Made by a program: the position numbers and the translations under genes
Shown here: positions 23,531 through 35,200 of the stretch, piece by piece
Numbering within the stretch: the first letter of the stretch is position 1
How the letters are laid out: every line of letters starts with the position of its first letter
Source of the DNA: Ciona intestinalis
Lineage: Eukaryota > Chordata > Ascidiacea > Phlebobranchia > Cionidae
DNA length: 64,000 nt
Assembly: GCF_000224145.3 (NCBI RefSeq)
Contig: NW_004190369.2
Coordinates: forward strand, 124,001-188,000
Direction: 5' to 3'
The notes under the pieces: generated by a model
The model's input: only the letters and a program-made list of their open reading frames with translations
Databases searched by the model: none
What the model was told of the DNA's origin: nothing

Positions 23531-23876
23531 TGTTAACAAAGCACATGTATTATTATTAATATCAGCGTCCGTATATAACCTCATGTTTATATACGGACTC
23601 TGATTAATATATATGCATTGGTGTTTTTTTTTGCTCTGTACTTTTATTATTATATATAATCATAGAAACACCTTTTTATGGCTTTCTTTGGATTTTCTAT
23701 TGCTTTGATTTTTATAGCGCAGTGGGTCATAACGAATCGAATGACCACTCGGTTCAAATTTATTACGACCCTCTGTTGAAAACGTTCCAGACAAGACCTT
23801 TAAACGTTACAACTTTGATTTTCGATTTAAATTTAGCGGCTGAGTTTGTGGTACGTAGCATAAGAATAAGCAATGA

Positions 23877-24180
23877 CCGGCGCCGTGGCATAGTGGTTAT
23901 AGCGCACCTGCCTGTAACCCAGAGTATGTGTCCCTGGGCAAGACACTTAACGGCAATTGCTCCAACCAGTGGTCACTAACGGGTTGTCCGAATTATTAGC
24001 CATACATAAAAAAATAATGAAAAAATTTAAAAAAATAATCACCCACAAAGTAACATACGTGGTAACTCATAAGCTGGCACGAGGTGTATGAACGCAGGTG
24101 TTATAACGAATGTCGTTTTACGGCCACACGAGAATAGTAAGATACATACATGGCAACACGCGGATAGTAAGATACCTACA
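23877..24180 (+). mobile_element. tRNA-headed SINE
   Basis: The head ccggcgccgtggcatagtgg then ttatagcgcacctgcctg resembles a tRNA A-box region. The body cctgggcaagacacttaa, then gcaattgctccaacc and gggttgtccgaatta, is shared with copies at 26345, 26553, 32471, 45844 and, reversed, at 11273. A SINE fused to other repeats is known in Ciona; my assignment to that family is from memory. Confidence 0.7.
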
Positions 24181-24190
24181 TACCTACATA

Positions 24191-25528
24191 TAGTACAATG
24201 GGGGAAGATAGGACACTTAAGCACATATTGCCAAATATTTCAAAATCAAAATAGATGACGGTTTTTGGGTAATACCACGAATTAGTACTATCATTCCTTT
24301 ATTAATTGACACCAATTTAATAAAATATAATAAAACACACGAGGAGTTATTTAGCGATCCGCACAACAGGTGAAATTTACAAATTTGAAAACACACAGGA
24401 TAAGATGGGACAGTTTAAAATCATTGTTAATTTTGATTATTAAATGTATTTATAAATAGGAATATCCGTAAATAACGCGAAATAATACTGTACGTTTTGA
24501 AAATTAGGTCTAAACATTCTTTTTCTTGCCCTACTGCTATAGTTTTCAAAATGTTACCTATACATTATATTATTGCATAACAATTGGTATTGTTTGTACG
24601 ACAATGGGTAATGTTCGAACATGAATGGATAAATATTGTATCCTACAAATGTATATGAACTTGTATTAACAGAAAATTGACTATAACTATTTATAAAGTT
24701 TTTATTTTTGCTACAAACTGAGCATTACTACTCTGTTTTTCGCACAAGCCCCTTCTATAAATTAACACCAAATACAAATGACCAAATTTCGAATATATTT
24801 TCAAAATATTATCTTTTTATTATATCAGTATCCTATAGTTCAAAACCCCCTGAGGTATAAATTACTAAATTAAAAGCAAATTTTTCAAAGTTTGGCAATG
24901 AAAACATACAAAACTACAATGTGGAGGAAGATGGGACTCTAAATTGAAATATATTTACATTAGCAATATTCTACAACTTGTAGTTAACCTACCGAGTTTA
25001 ACAGGCTGTGCTAGTTTCTTTGCCATGTAAACTTTATGTATATACCGTTAAACTGATATTTTTTTTGTTGTTTTTATCTCAAATTAAAGTCATATTGACC
25101 CCTGCCTGTTTTCTTTATGCTTATATCTCAGTGTTGTTTTACAAAACTAAAACTAGTTTTATGAGACAAAATCAAACTGTACGAAATATTCAAGGTTGTT
25201 GTATGAAGCTACGAAACTAGTTTAATCGTTCGCACATGCAAACTAAAAAAAATCATTGGCTTTACTATAATTTAGCGAGCATTCAAAAATGGCACCTTAC
25301 TATTTCGCATTTTTTTACCTGTTCAAAATATACTGTTTCTATTTTACATATTTTTTTAATATTTAAAAACAGCAATCAGCTTTGACGGGCGTTTTATAAG
25401 GTAGTGATAATACTGTCGAATTATTCTGTAACCTTATTTTCCTGATTATTATTAAATGGGGGTCCGTAAAAAGAAAATTAAAAAAGAGTCTCGTCTGACA
25501 AAGTGTCCCATCTTCCCCCACCCTACTA
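24191..25528 (+). mobile_element. Non-autonomous TIR transposon, intact 1.34-kb copy
   Basis: Starts tagtacaatgggggaagata and ends atcttcccccaccctacta, an imperfect inverted repeat of about 28 bp. TA-rich flanks fit a TA target site but this is ambiguous. No frame longer than about 70 codons and no transposase motif is present. Related copies are at 27399-29755, 43972-45251 and, reversed and broken, 9531-11765. It sits in an intron of lectin copy A. Confidence 0.8.
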
Positions 25529-25598
25529 TATATATAAAAAAAAAATCGGTCACGCAAAGATAAAAAAAATCAACATATGTTTATATAAGTTTGTTAAC

Positions 25599-27035
25599 CT
25601 TTGCATTCCGGCGCCGACATATTGGTTGTGCATTTACATCTATACCCGAAATCAAAATCGATACAATGTAATCCAGAAGGACATGTAATACCTTGGCAGT
25701 CGTCTACATCTGAAAAAAAAATAAAAAAAATGTCTGAAAAGGTTACAAAAAATGACATAAAAATTGATTCAAAAAGTAACAGAAAAGGATATGAAAAAAA
25801 AAACGCGACTATCAAAGTCAACGCGATACATGATACTACGGGGTAAGATAGATGCCGTTTACACCAAACTTTCACATGACTATGTTTTTACCAGAACCAC
25901 ACTATTGTTTACCAACTGAATAATAAAAAAACAGAATAAAAATATGTCTCATCTTTCCCCAACTTAACCTATATACCTGCTTGAATACCCCAATCAACAA
26001 AATTCTCCGTTTGGCTCCAACCGACTGCACCATCTTTTCTCGAAATAATTATTTTGAATGAGCAATTGGTTATGCAAGTTGCAAAGACATCGAATACAAC
26101 ATTTGTATCTCCTTTCGAATAAGCCTCTAGCTTTCTCAGTACAACGGGTTCGTCGAAGCAGTAATGGCCACTTATGTCGAGGTTAACGTCAAGTGTAAAA
26201 AATTTTGTTGCGGAAGCTGAAAACATCAGACTGTCGGAATCTGCAAAGTAGATAAGTATTAACAAAGTAGTACTTTGTTTAAATAAGACGCTGAATAAAT
26301 AAATGATACTTATTTATCTTCGTGTGGCGGGGCAACGACAGTCGTACGGCGCCGTGGTACAGTGGTTAGCTCGCCCTGTTGCTGCCACTGTGAATGTACC
26401 TGGACACTTAAAGGCAATTTCTCCAACCCAACAGTACCCTAATCTAATATATTGTTCCAATAACCAACCATACAAATATCAAGTACCTTCAGAGAGTTAT
26501 ACGTGGGGTAATTCGTAAATTATCACGAGGTAAATGAAACAGAACGGTCTAGTGCCAAGGCAAAAGTAGGGCCTATAGTGAGCCTGCCTTTAACCCATAT
26601 ATATAATGGGTTCAAATTAAGGGTCGTCGCCGCTACCATTGTGGAAGTATGGGGCTTTGTGCAAAACACTTAACAACAACTGCTCCAGCCCAGTGGGAAC
26701 TGGAATGGGTTGTCCAATTATCAACCATAAAATATCCCCCATGAATAATCACCTATATAAAAAGAACTCATATATACTTTAATGGCAACTGGTAAGCTGG
26801 CACGAGATGTATAAAACAGAACACTCGTGTTATAACGACTGTCGTTTTCCGGTCACGTAAGGATAAAGCAAGTTATATTCGTTTATTCAACTGTATTTTT
26901 AATTTAAAAAAAAATACAACTATTAAAAATACAGTTAAATTTTATATTTTTATACTTACCTTCTTCACATTTACCCTGAGCAAGCAGACAAAGGCATAAA
27001 ATTACAAGCTTCGCGAAAAGTTGAAGCATTTCCAT
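25599..27035 (-). CDS. C-type lectin-like gene copy A, 5' part (signal peptide, unknown module, EGF)
   Basis: Three minus-strand exons. 27035-26960 starts at the ATG and encodes a classic signal peptide (MEMLQLFAKLVILCLCLLAQ, then GKCEE). 26240-25977 encodes an 88-residue module with four cysteines (GHYCFDEPVVLRKLEAY, TCITNCSFKIIISRK, GWSQTENF) that I cannot assign; it may be a beta-sandwich. 25709-25599 encodes an EGF domain beginning DVDDC, which suggests a calcium-binding type, then CPSGLHC and YRCKC. Phases (0-1, 1-1, 1-1) continue into the CTLD1 exon at 22727. The full model of 14 exons to 17773 stays in frame. The protein is expected to be secreted or extracellular; a transmembrane segment has not been seen because the 3' end is missing. 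Confidence 0.75.
26345..26540 (+). mobile_element. tRNA-headed SINE, diverged
   Basis: The head cggcgccgtggtacagtgg then ttagctcgcc, followed by ggacacttaaaggcaattt and ctccaaccca, matches the SINE at 23877. It has no intact B-box. It lies in intron 1 of lectin copy A. Confidence 0.6.
26553..26880 (+). mobile_element. tRNA-headed SINE, second adjacent copy
   Basis: Contains gagcctgcctttaaccc, gggttcaaattaagggtcg, acacttaacaacaactgct and gggttgtccaattatcaacc. Then comes the tail segment ggtaagctggcacgagatgt...gttataacgactgtcg shared with other copies. The head is degenerate. Confidence 0.6.
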
Positions 27036-27780
27036 TTTGTCACTTATAGTCAAATGGCAACCACAAACCACTGCCCGTCCAGTCCTGCATGAAATTTACA
27101 TTTACAGAAATAGCATACGTAAAAACAAAGAGTACACATGTTTTCGTGCTGTATGGCGCACAATTTCGTTCGAAATATGACGTATGGGTCCAGGCCTGAA
27201 ATGTAACATGTAAAATACGGCGGTCGGATCAGTTTATTCCACAAATCAATGAATGTTCGGTGAAATGTAATGTCAAACGGACCGTTACTAACAAATTACT
27301 GCATACGTTAGCACATAAAATGCATACGTTAGCACATATAGTTTTTCATATTCTCTAATCCTGTTTTATTAAATTTTAATAAAAGACAGTGGAACATACA
27401 GTACAATGGGGGAAAATGGGACCCTTAAGCACATATTGCCTAATATTTTCAAAATCAAAATAGATGACGGTTTTTGGGTAATACCACGAATTAGTACTAT
27501 TATTCCGTTATTAATTGACAACAATTTAAGAAAATACAATAAAACACACGAGAAGTTATTTAGCGATCCGCAAAACAAGTGAAATTTTACAAATTCGAAA
27601 ACACACAGGATAAGATGGGACAGTTTAAAATCATTGTTAATTTTGATTATTAAGTGTATTTATAAATCGGAATATACGTAAATAACACGAAATAATACTG
27701 TACGCTTTGAAAATTAAAATTAAGTCTAAACATTCTTTTTCCTGCCCTACTGCTATAGTTTTTAACATGTTACCTATATG

Positions 27781-28277
27781 CACAGAAATAAAAAAGAGTA
27801 GAACGCGCAACTGCTCAAAACCGTGATATATTCTTTTTTTCTATTCACGTGACCGCCAACTCCGTCCCCATTTCCCTTCGTCTCCATTGTAAAAGATAGG
27901 CGCATAGTATTTTTGGAAGGTTTTAGCTGTTTATTTTAAAAACTACACCAACTATTCAAGTTTGTTAGGCTAGTTTAGTTATTTGGTACGTTAACGCTTA
28001 CAGTTTACCACTTGTTTAGGAAATTTAATTATTTAAAAAAATTAATTAAAAATTTCAAACAAACGGTTTTTTAGAAATATATATATATTAGAAAATAGTT
28101 TTTTTTACACAATAACTTTAAATTAAGTCAAAAAAACGAAGAAAAACTACACAAAACGTCATCGACTCCATTGGCTACAATAGTAAACGGGAACGACCCG
28201 CAAACGAGAGACAGTGTATCGTGCTCTCTCCTTTGCCGACATTGGAGATGCGCCTTCTATTCTTTTTTATTTCTGTG
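27781..28277. mobile_element. hAT-type MITE (cacagaaataaaaaaga family), 497 bp
   Basis: Inverted termini cacagaaataaaaaaga and tcttttttatttctgtg. It is flanked by an exact 8-bp duplication cctatatg (27773-27780 and 28278-28285). No transposase. The copy at 31382-31894 has the same ends in opposite internal orientation. Confidence 0.9.
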
Positions 28278-28698
28278 CCTATATGCATTGTATAATTGCA
28301 TAACAATTGGTACTGTTTGAACGACAATGGGAAATGTTCAAACATAAACGAATAAATATTGTATCCAACAAGTGTAGCCTATATGAACTTGTAATAACAG
28401 AAAATTAATTATAACTATTAATAAAGTTTTTATTTTTGTTACAAATTGGGTATTACTACTCTATTTTTGGCACAAGCCACTTCTCATAAATTATCACCAA
28501 GTGCAAATGACCAAATTTCGAATATATTTTCAAAATATTATCTTTTTATTATATCAGTATCTTATAGTTGAATATCCCCTGAGGTTTAAATTACTAATTT
28601 AAAAGCAAACCTTCCAAATGAAAAACATACAAAACAACAATGTGGGGGAAGATGGGACTCTAAATTGAAATATATTTGCATTAGCAGTATTCTACAAC

Positions 28699-29205
28699 CA
28701 TGGGCGTCGCCAAGGGGGGCCTGAGGGGCCATGCCCCCCCCAAATTTTGAGTTTTACAGTAATGTTATTGGTGAAAAAATAAAATAAAGTGTTACACCTG
28801 CTAAACAGTGATGTTCAAATGGGGGATTTCGATCCGGTTCCGGATCTTTTTTCAAATTAAACGAAAAAGAAAAAAAAGAAAACATTTATGCCTGCTTTTA
28901 AGTTTCTTATATGATGGATGAACTCACGTGTGAATCCATACTATTTCGTAATAAACAGTCTACCTGCTAGCTAAGAAAAACAAATCTCAAATTTCGTGAC
29001 AAAAATGGCTGGTGGTAAGCAACCAATGGAGTTTTAAATGTAGTTGTAGATCGTTGTGTTTTCATGCGGCGTAATTGTGAAAAATAAATGTCATTCACAG
29101 TACGCCTTCCCGTGTTTTGTGTTGTAATTAGGAGGTTTTTTAAACTCAAAATACAACCGTAAAACATTTGGCCCCCACCAAAATTTTAGGCTGGCTACGC
29201 CCTTG
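28699..29205. mobile_element. hAT-type MITE (caagggcgtagcca family), 507 bp
   Basis: Left end catgggcgtcgccaaggg; right end ggctggctacgcccttg, whose complement is caagggcgtagccagcc. It is flanked by tctacaac at 28691-28698 and 29206-29213. GGGCGTNGCCA termini with 8-bp duplications occur in hAT elements of many animals. No transposase is seen. Confidence 0.88.
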
Positions 29206-29856
29206 TCTACAACTTGTAGTTAACCTACCGAGTTTAACAGGCTGTGCTAGTTTCTTTGCCATGTAAACTTCATATATATAACGTTAAACCGATATTTTTT
29301 GTTGTTTTTATCTCAAATTAAAGTCATATTAACCCCTGCCTATTTTCTTCATGCTTATATCTTAGTGTTTTTTTACAAAAGTAAAACTAGTTTTATGAGA
29401 CAAAATCAAACTGTACGAAAAATTCAAGGTTGTTTTATGAAGCTATGAAACTAGTTTAATCGTTCGCACACGCAAACTAAAAAAATTCATTGGCTTTACT
29501 ATGATTTAGCAAGCATTAAAAAATAGCACCTTACTATTTCGCATTTTTTACCTGTTCAAAGTATACCGTTTCTATTTTACACATTGTTTTAATATTTAAA
29601 AACAGTAATCAGCTTTGACGGGCGTTTTATAACGTCGTGATAATACTGTCGAATAATTCTGTAAACTTATTTTCCTGATTATGATTAAATGGGGGTCCGT
29701 AAACAGAAAATTAAAAAAAGTCTGACAAAGTGTCCTATCTTCCCCCACCCCACTATATAATATGCCCAACTAATTATTTTTTACTTCAACAAAATTACAA
29801 AACCAAAACGGCGTTTCAATTTATGTGTATTAGTCTTACCCAAAGTGGTCTTACCC

Positions 29857-31261
29857 GCAGAGCCATGAAAATACCGAGTAGTCCAACCCAAAGTTAGTAT
29901 AAACCAAGTTAGGCAACGGCGCTCGTGTCCGCCATTACGGAGCCCACAGAGCGTGAGTCGCCTATACAAATGCATGGTCGGCATGTGTTCATTTAGTTCT
30001 TGTAAGCGATACAAAGCAAGAAAACACGTATAGCGGTTGTTTTAACATTTAAAATATAATTTCTAATATAAATCTTGTTATATAATATTAAATCTAGAAA
30101 TTTAGGTGGGGTAAATTAATATTTTGACTGGTTTTCGGCGTACTGTGTGATTTACCAAGGTACTTTACGTTGGCGATTAAGACTAGCAGCAATCAGCTTA
30201 GTTTACATAATAGTATATGATCATACCTACGAATCTACAGAGCCATTCTTTACTACATTTATAATCCAACATGAGTGGACATGCAGCTCCAAACTGCTTA
30301 AGTACTAGCAGATAAGGTGTTCGCGTTTTCCGATTTCCTAAAGACCCGGAACACAGAAAAGGTAGCTTACTAATTCAAGCAGAGGACCGTTTCGTTGCCG
30401 GGTATAGGTGTTAAGTTTGTGAGCCAAAAAGTGAAGTCATGGCAAATTACATGCAAAACTGCAGCTAGATACACCAGTTTATGGTAATGTTATGCGTTTT
30501 TTTTTGTATTTTTATATTTTAAACATGTTCTTTTATGTTTTTGGTTAGTAAACTTGATATTTTCAGTTTTTTTTACTTTTTAATCGTTTGAGTCTTCAAT
30601 AAAAGTTGATTATTTTTGTGAGGTTTATTATTGTGATAAGACATAACATTAGTAGAAAGCCATTTTTACGCGCAGAAGTACTTGGTTTTTAAAAAATCGC
30701 AATATTTTAAACGAAAAACAGCACCCAGCAATGATAAAATGCTATGCCGTGGGCTCCCTAATGGCGGCGACTATGACGTCATAGACGCGGAGACAATGGA
30801 TAACAAAACTCGTTGTTTTACAATCCGTAACTTGGTCTATACTAACTTTGGTCCAACCCATTGGCAAAATTGAACGCCATCTTGTTTCCAAAATAACACA
30901 CAGCGGTATAGGGAAAATGCTGTTTTTCGATAATTTGAAAGAAAACTCGGAGGTCAAAGTAAATTTAAAATATAAAAAGTCTAAAAAACATGTGTTATTT
31001 GTTTTCTGTATCAACAAAAGTCAAAAAATAGAATAAGAAGCGATTGATTTGTGACATTTTAGTCATTTAATGCGGCTAAATATATTTTTTCAAAAAAATG
31101 TTTGTTAAGGTAAATAGAAGCTGTTTTACGCCTTCCCACAAAAGGAAATCGCAAATATAACTTAACAAGTTCGTTTAAATTCAATGCGAAAGTCGCCGCT
31201 TTTGCTTTATTTTGAACACACTAAGACAGCAGTTGGACTACTCGGTGTTTCCATGACTCTG
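29857..31261. mobile_element. P-element-like transposon relic with a decayed THAP domain
   Basis: Left terminus cagagccatgaaaatacc then gagtagtccaac; right terminus gttggactactcggtg then tttccatgactctg, an inverted repeat of about 30 bp. A 9-bp direct repeat gtcttaccc flanks it (29848-29856 and 31262-31270), with one stray G on the left. From 30271 a frame reads MSGHAAPNCL, a stop, then VRVFRFPKDPEHRKGS, which resembles a THAP zinc-finger DNA-binding domain of P-type transposases. Further stops follow, so the transposase is dead. Related fragments lie at 22960-23530 and 31307-32020. Confidence 0.6.
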
Positions 31262-31306
31262 GTCTTACCCACGCATACTCTTTAAAAGTAATAGGCCTGG
31301 TTAATT

Positions 31307-32020
31307 CAGAGCCATTGAAATACCGAGTAGTCCAACCCAAAGTTAGTATAGACCAATTGAAGCCAATTTGTGCCCAAATATCACAGAAATAAAAAAGAAT
31401 AGAACGCACATCTCCAATGTCGACAAAGGAGAGAGGTGATACACTCTCTCTCTTTCGCGGATAGTTCCCGTTTAGTATTGTAGTCAATGAAGTCGATGAC
31501 GTTTTATGTAGTTTTTCTTCGTTTTTTGACTCAATTTAAAGTTATAGTGTAAAAAAACTATTTTCTAATGTATATATATTTCTAACAAACCGTTTGTTCG
31601 AAGTTTTTAATTAAATTTTTTAAATAATTAAATTTCCTAAACAAGTGATAAACTGTAAGCGCCAACCTACTAAATAACTAAACTGGCCTAATAAACTTGA
31701 ATAGGCTAGTTGGTGTAAGTTTTGAAATAAACAGCTAAAACCTTCCCAAAATACTATGCGCCTATCTTTTACAATAGAGAAATAGAGAACAACCGAAATG
31801 GGGACGGAGTTGGCGGTCACGTGAATAGAAAAAAGAATATATCACGGTTTTGGGCAGTTGCCAATTGCGCGTTCTACTCTTTTTTATTTCTGTGCCAAAT
31901 ATAGGTAGGTGGGGAAAATGCATGTTTTCGGTAATTTGAAGGGGAACTTGGACGTAAAAATAAACATTTTAGTCATTTAGTATTGATAATTTTATATATT
32001 TCTTGCAAAGAACGAACATT
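31307..32020. mobile_element. Second P-like family fragment, interrupted by a hAT-type MITE
   Basis: Starts cagagccattgaaatacc then gagtagtccaacccaaag, like the left end at 29858. After about 70 bp it is split by the MITE at 31382-31894. Beyond it the sequence (ttttagtcatttagtattga, ttgcaaagaac) resembles the interior of the family. The right terminus was not found, so the end is approximate. Confidence 0.5.
31382..31894. mobile_element. hAT-type MITE (cacagaaataaaaaaga family), 513 bp
   Basis: Inverted termini cacagaaataaaaaaga and ctcttttttatttctgtg. It is flanked by a perfect 8-bp duplication ccaaatat (31374-31381 and 31895-31902). The interior is the reverse complement of the copy at 27781-28277. 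Confidence 0.9.
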
Positions 32021-32253
32021 CTTTTTCGAAAAGAGCCGCCCCAACAGAATAGAACTGTTTTGTTAGATATCTATGCGTGTATGCGAAAATGTGCGTCGTT
32101 CGCGCCAAATTAAAACCGGTGATGCCCCTTTTAACATTGGGTGTATGGGCGGCAAGTTCTTTTAGTTGGTTTAGATTTTTGTTTTGTAAAGATTTACTAT
32201 TTTCTGTTTTCCTTTATAAAATATTACGACTGTGGGATATTATTAGTTTAAAC

Positions 32254-35200
32254 ATGTCCCGCAAGAAGGAACGACGCAGCAAAAAGGTTATCGTTATTTC
32301 GTCCGAGGTTAGTATGGTTCCCTAATAAAATTACAAGTTGCAAACGGTTGCAGATATTCTGGTTATTTCGACCAGAAACGCTACGCGGCCACGTTCAATA
32401 GATGTCAAACGACTATACGAGTTTAAAAAACTAACTTCTGGTCAGATACCTCAAATGGTGTTTAAACTTGTCCGGCGCCGTGGCGTAGTGGTTAGCGCGC
32501 CTGCCTGTAACCATTAGGTAATGGGTTCAANNNNNNNNNNNNNNNNNNNNNNNNNNNNNNNNNNNNNNNNNNNNNNNNNNNNNNNNNNNNNNNNNNNNNN
32601 NNNNNNNNNNNNNNNNNNNNNNNNNNNNNNNNNNNNNNNNNNNNNNNNNNNNNNNNNNNNNNNNNNNNNNNNNNNNNNNNNNNNNNNNNNNNNNNNNNNN
32701 NNNNNNNNNNNNNNNNNNNNNNNNNNNNNNNNNNNNNNNNNNNNGTTAGGGGTTAGTGTTAGAGGTTAGGGGTTAGGGGTTTATATCTTATGTGTATAAA
32801 CCGTGAAACTAACTGCTCCCCATAAAATAGAGAAACGAATTTGTCATCGCCTCCTAGCGGAAAATTTTTTCCGTCTTCTCTGTATAGCTCCATGTAATAA
32901 AATTACAAGTTGCAAACGGTTGCAGATATTCTGGTTATTTCGACCAGAAACGCTACGCGGCCACGTTCAATAGATGTCAAACGACTATACGAGTTTAAAA
33001 AACTAACTTCTGGTCAGATACCTCAAATGGTGTTTGAATTTTCGAAATAGCCAAAATATCTGCAACTGCGTAATTTTTTTTAACCATAACTCAAAGACCA
33101 AACCCACACTGGTAGAGAATCTTCCCGTCCTGTCATTACAAAAAAAATACCAAAGGTGCTAGTAAAGAATTCTACCACCACCTCATACGCTAACTTCTAA
33201 TATATTGCCTTTTTGTTTTGCTATGACGGCATGAGAGGATTGTCCACTACCACATTCCATAATGGAAAGTTTGCCTTTTGCACCCAGGGTATATTATAAC
33301 ATTTTTTTGCTTAAGTTTTTGTTTAAAATGTGTGTTTTTTTGTGGCTTGCCTTCTTCATTAAGGCTAATGTGGCAGTAGTATTAACTACAAACGATCTGT
33401 GTGTATTTACCACAGGGCAAAATCTTTTGCACATTTCATTACCAAACCAGCTTCGTTATTTGCACTTTTATTTAATATTGATTATTATCTTACAGTCAGA
33501 GAATGAACAAAAATTAAAACCATCATCCACGTTAGAGAAGCAATATCTACTTACCAACCCCACACAATCCAACCATGAGACGCAAAACAATAACAACTGT
33601 GATGTCATAGATTCAATTGTACAAACATTAAAAGCAAAACTTTCTAAAAAACATAAAAAGAAAAAGAAAAAGCGCAGAAGATCAAGACGCTTATCAAACT
33701 CCGGTGTGGAATTTTCAGAAACATTGATAAATGAATATAATGTAAGTGCCTTTTCTTGGTGGACCAACATTGAGTGTTCTATTACACGTGTGTTCTATTT
33801 CACACCTCATCATAGGCGCCTAAGTTTTGATAATCCAGTTTAGGCAAACTCATAGTTATAAATATCAACTACTTTATAGTTAGAGCCTGACCGATATTGC
33901 TTTTTTCAAACCGATACCGATATTTTGTAAATTTCAGTTGCCGTCTTGCCGATAACCGATATTTTAATGCACCAAAAAAAAAAAAACTTGACTGATTAAA
34001 ACAGAAAAAATCTGATATATATAGCTAATAAAAATTAACTAACAGGCTTAATTATTATTAATCAATTATTAGTGAACTTGTAATTACTTGATTGGTTAAT
34101 TTGTAATTTTTTCAAATAAATTTTACCTCCCTTCCATTAAACAAACATTATAATTATCAGTTAATGCAGTTTATTTGTGTATCACGTTGACGTGTAAAGA
34201 CGCGTAAGTGACCTAAAGTAACCTCGACGTTTCACGCGCCTGATAAACATGACATGCGGTGGACATGTGATCAGACGCTTTGACCTAGTTTAATAGGTTA
34301 GATTTTTATGAACGAGTTGAATTAGGTATACAAGTGAGTTTACGTTTATGAACCAGCTATCGCTCTGCATTAATTCTTGCGTATGCACGTTGCTGGCCGT
34401 CTGGTTACTAAGCGCCGATAATATCGGCCGTTTTTTTCCCTTGCCGATAATCGGTAAATCCCGAAAAATGCGGCCTATATATCGGCTAACCGATAATCGA
34501 TCGTGCTCTATGTATACGTAAACTAAAATGGTAATTACCCCACTCACACATTATGCGCAGCACATGGATACACAATGTTCACATGCGCATAGGGGCGCGC
34601 GTATACTGTATGCGTGTCTGGTCATGATACGTATAAAGTTAAACTTTATTACTTGGGGAGACTTATCACATATGTGTATATGCACATCCATTTTCTATTT
34701 AAGTGGGGTCATACAGCATAGATCGCTATGGGACCTGAGGTTTGGCCATCTATACCATCAGTGTCTTGCCATCATGTTCCCACCTCATTGCCACTAATGC
34801 CACTTATTTTACAATATATATATATATGTAAAACAACAAAACAATAAAGCTCGCATATACCCCACACTACAGATTAAAAGCTATGGCAGGCTGCGTAATA
34901 TGACGTCTGTCTTAGTCTATAAATTTAACTTCTGACAACACTGAAAAATCTGCTTTTTTTAAAGAATTGTTTGCAAGAAAAATGTCATTAGTTCTTAATT
35001 TTTTACTTCCAGCCTTCACGAGGTCTTCGAAAACGAAGGAAGTCTGTTGAATTGTTCCAAGCGGATACTTCATGTATTTCAAAACATAAGAAAAGGAAAT
35101 CGACCTCATTTAATGAAGTTCAAGATGTTGATAATGGAATTCAATATTTACTTCATAATACACCTGTTGTGGGAGTGGTAAGTGTAGTGTATTGGTTCAA

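Larger units (their letters stand above)
27399..29755 (+). mobile_element. 1.34-kb family transposon enlarged by two nested hAT-type MITEs
   Basis: Begins cagtacaatgggggaaaatg and ends tcttcccccaccccacta. Removing the two insertions (27781-28277 and 28699-29205) and one copy of each 8-bp duplication leaves 1337 bp, against 1338 bp for the copy at 24191. That confirms both the borders and the order of events. It lies upstream of the lectin copy A start. Confidence 0.85.
32323..33035. repeat. Pair of identical 141-bp direct repeats around a gap in DNMT3 intron 1
   Basis: 32323-32463 and 32895-33035 appear identical (start taataaaattacaagttgc, end ctcaaatggtgttt). Between them lie a SINE head, the 214-N gap and a ggttagggg-rich tract (32745-32781). 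Downstream of the second repeat, cgaaatagccaaaatatctg then caactgcgtaat is an inverted match to the repeat start. The repeat is therefore part of a small inverted-repeat element ending near 33075. Confidence 0.75.

Noticed and set aside
32745..32781. Telomere-like GGTTAGGGG tract
   Set aside because: It is short and irregular, and internal to a gene; it is more likely a simple repeat next to an assembly gap than a telomere or telomere insertion.
33262..33495. In-frame extension upstream of DNMT3 exon 2 beginning at an ATG
   Set aside because: The segment is hydrophobic intron-like sequence ending in a good AG acceptor at 33495; exon 2 is better joined to the 32254 exon. An alternative start here cannot be fully excluded.
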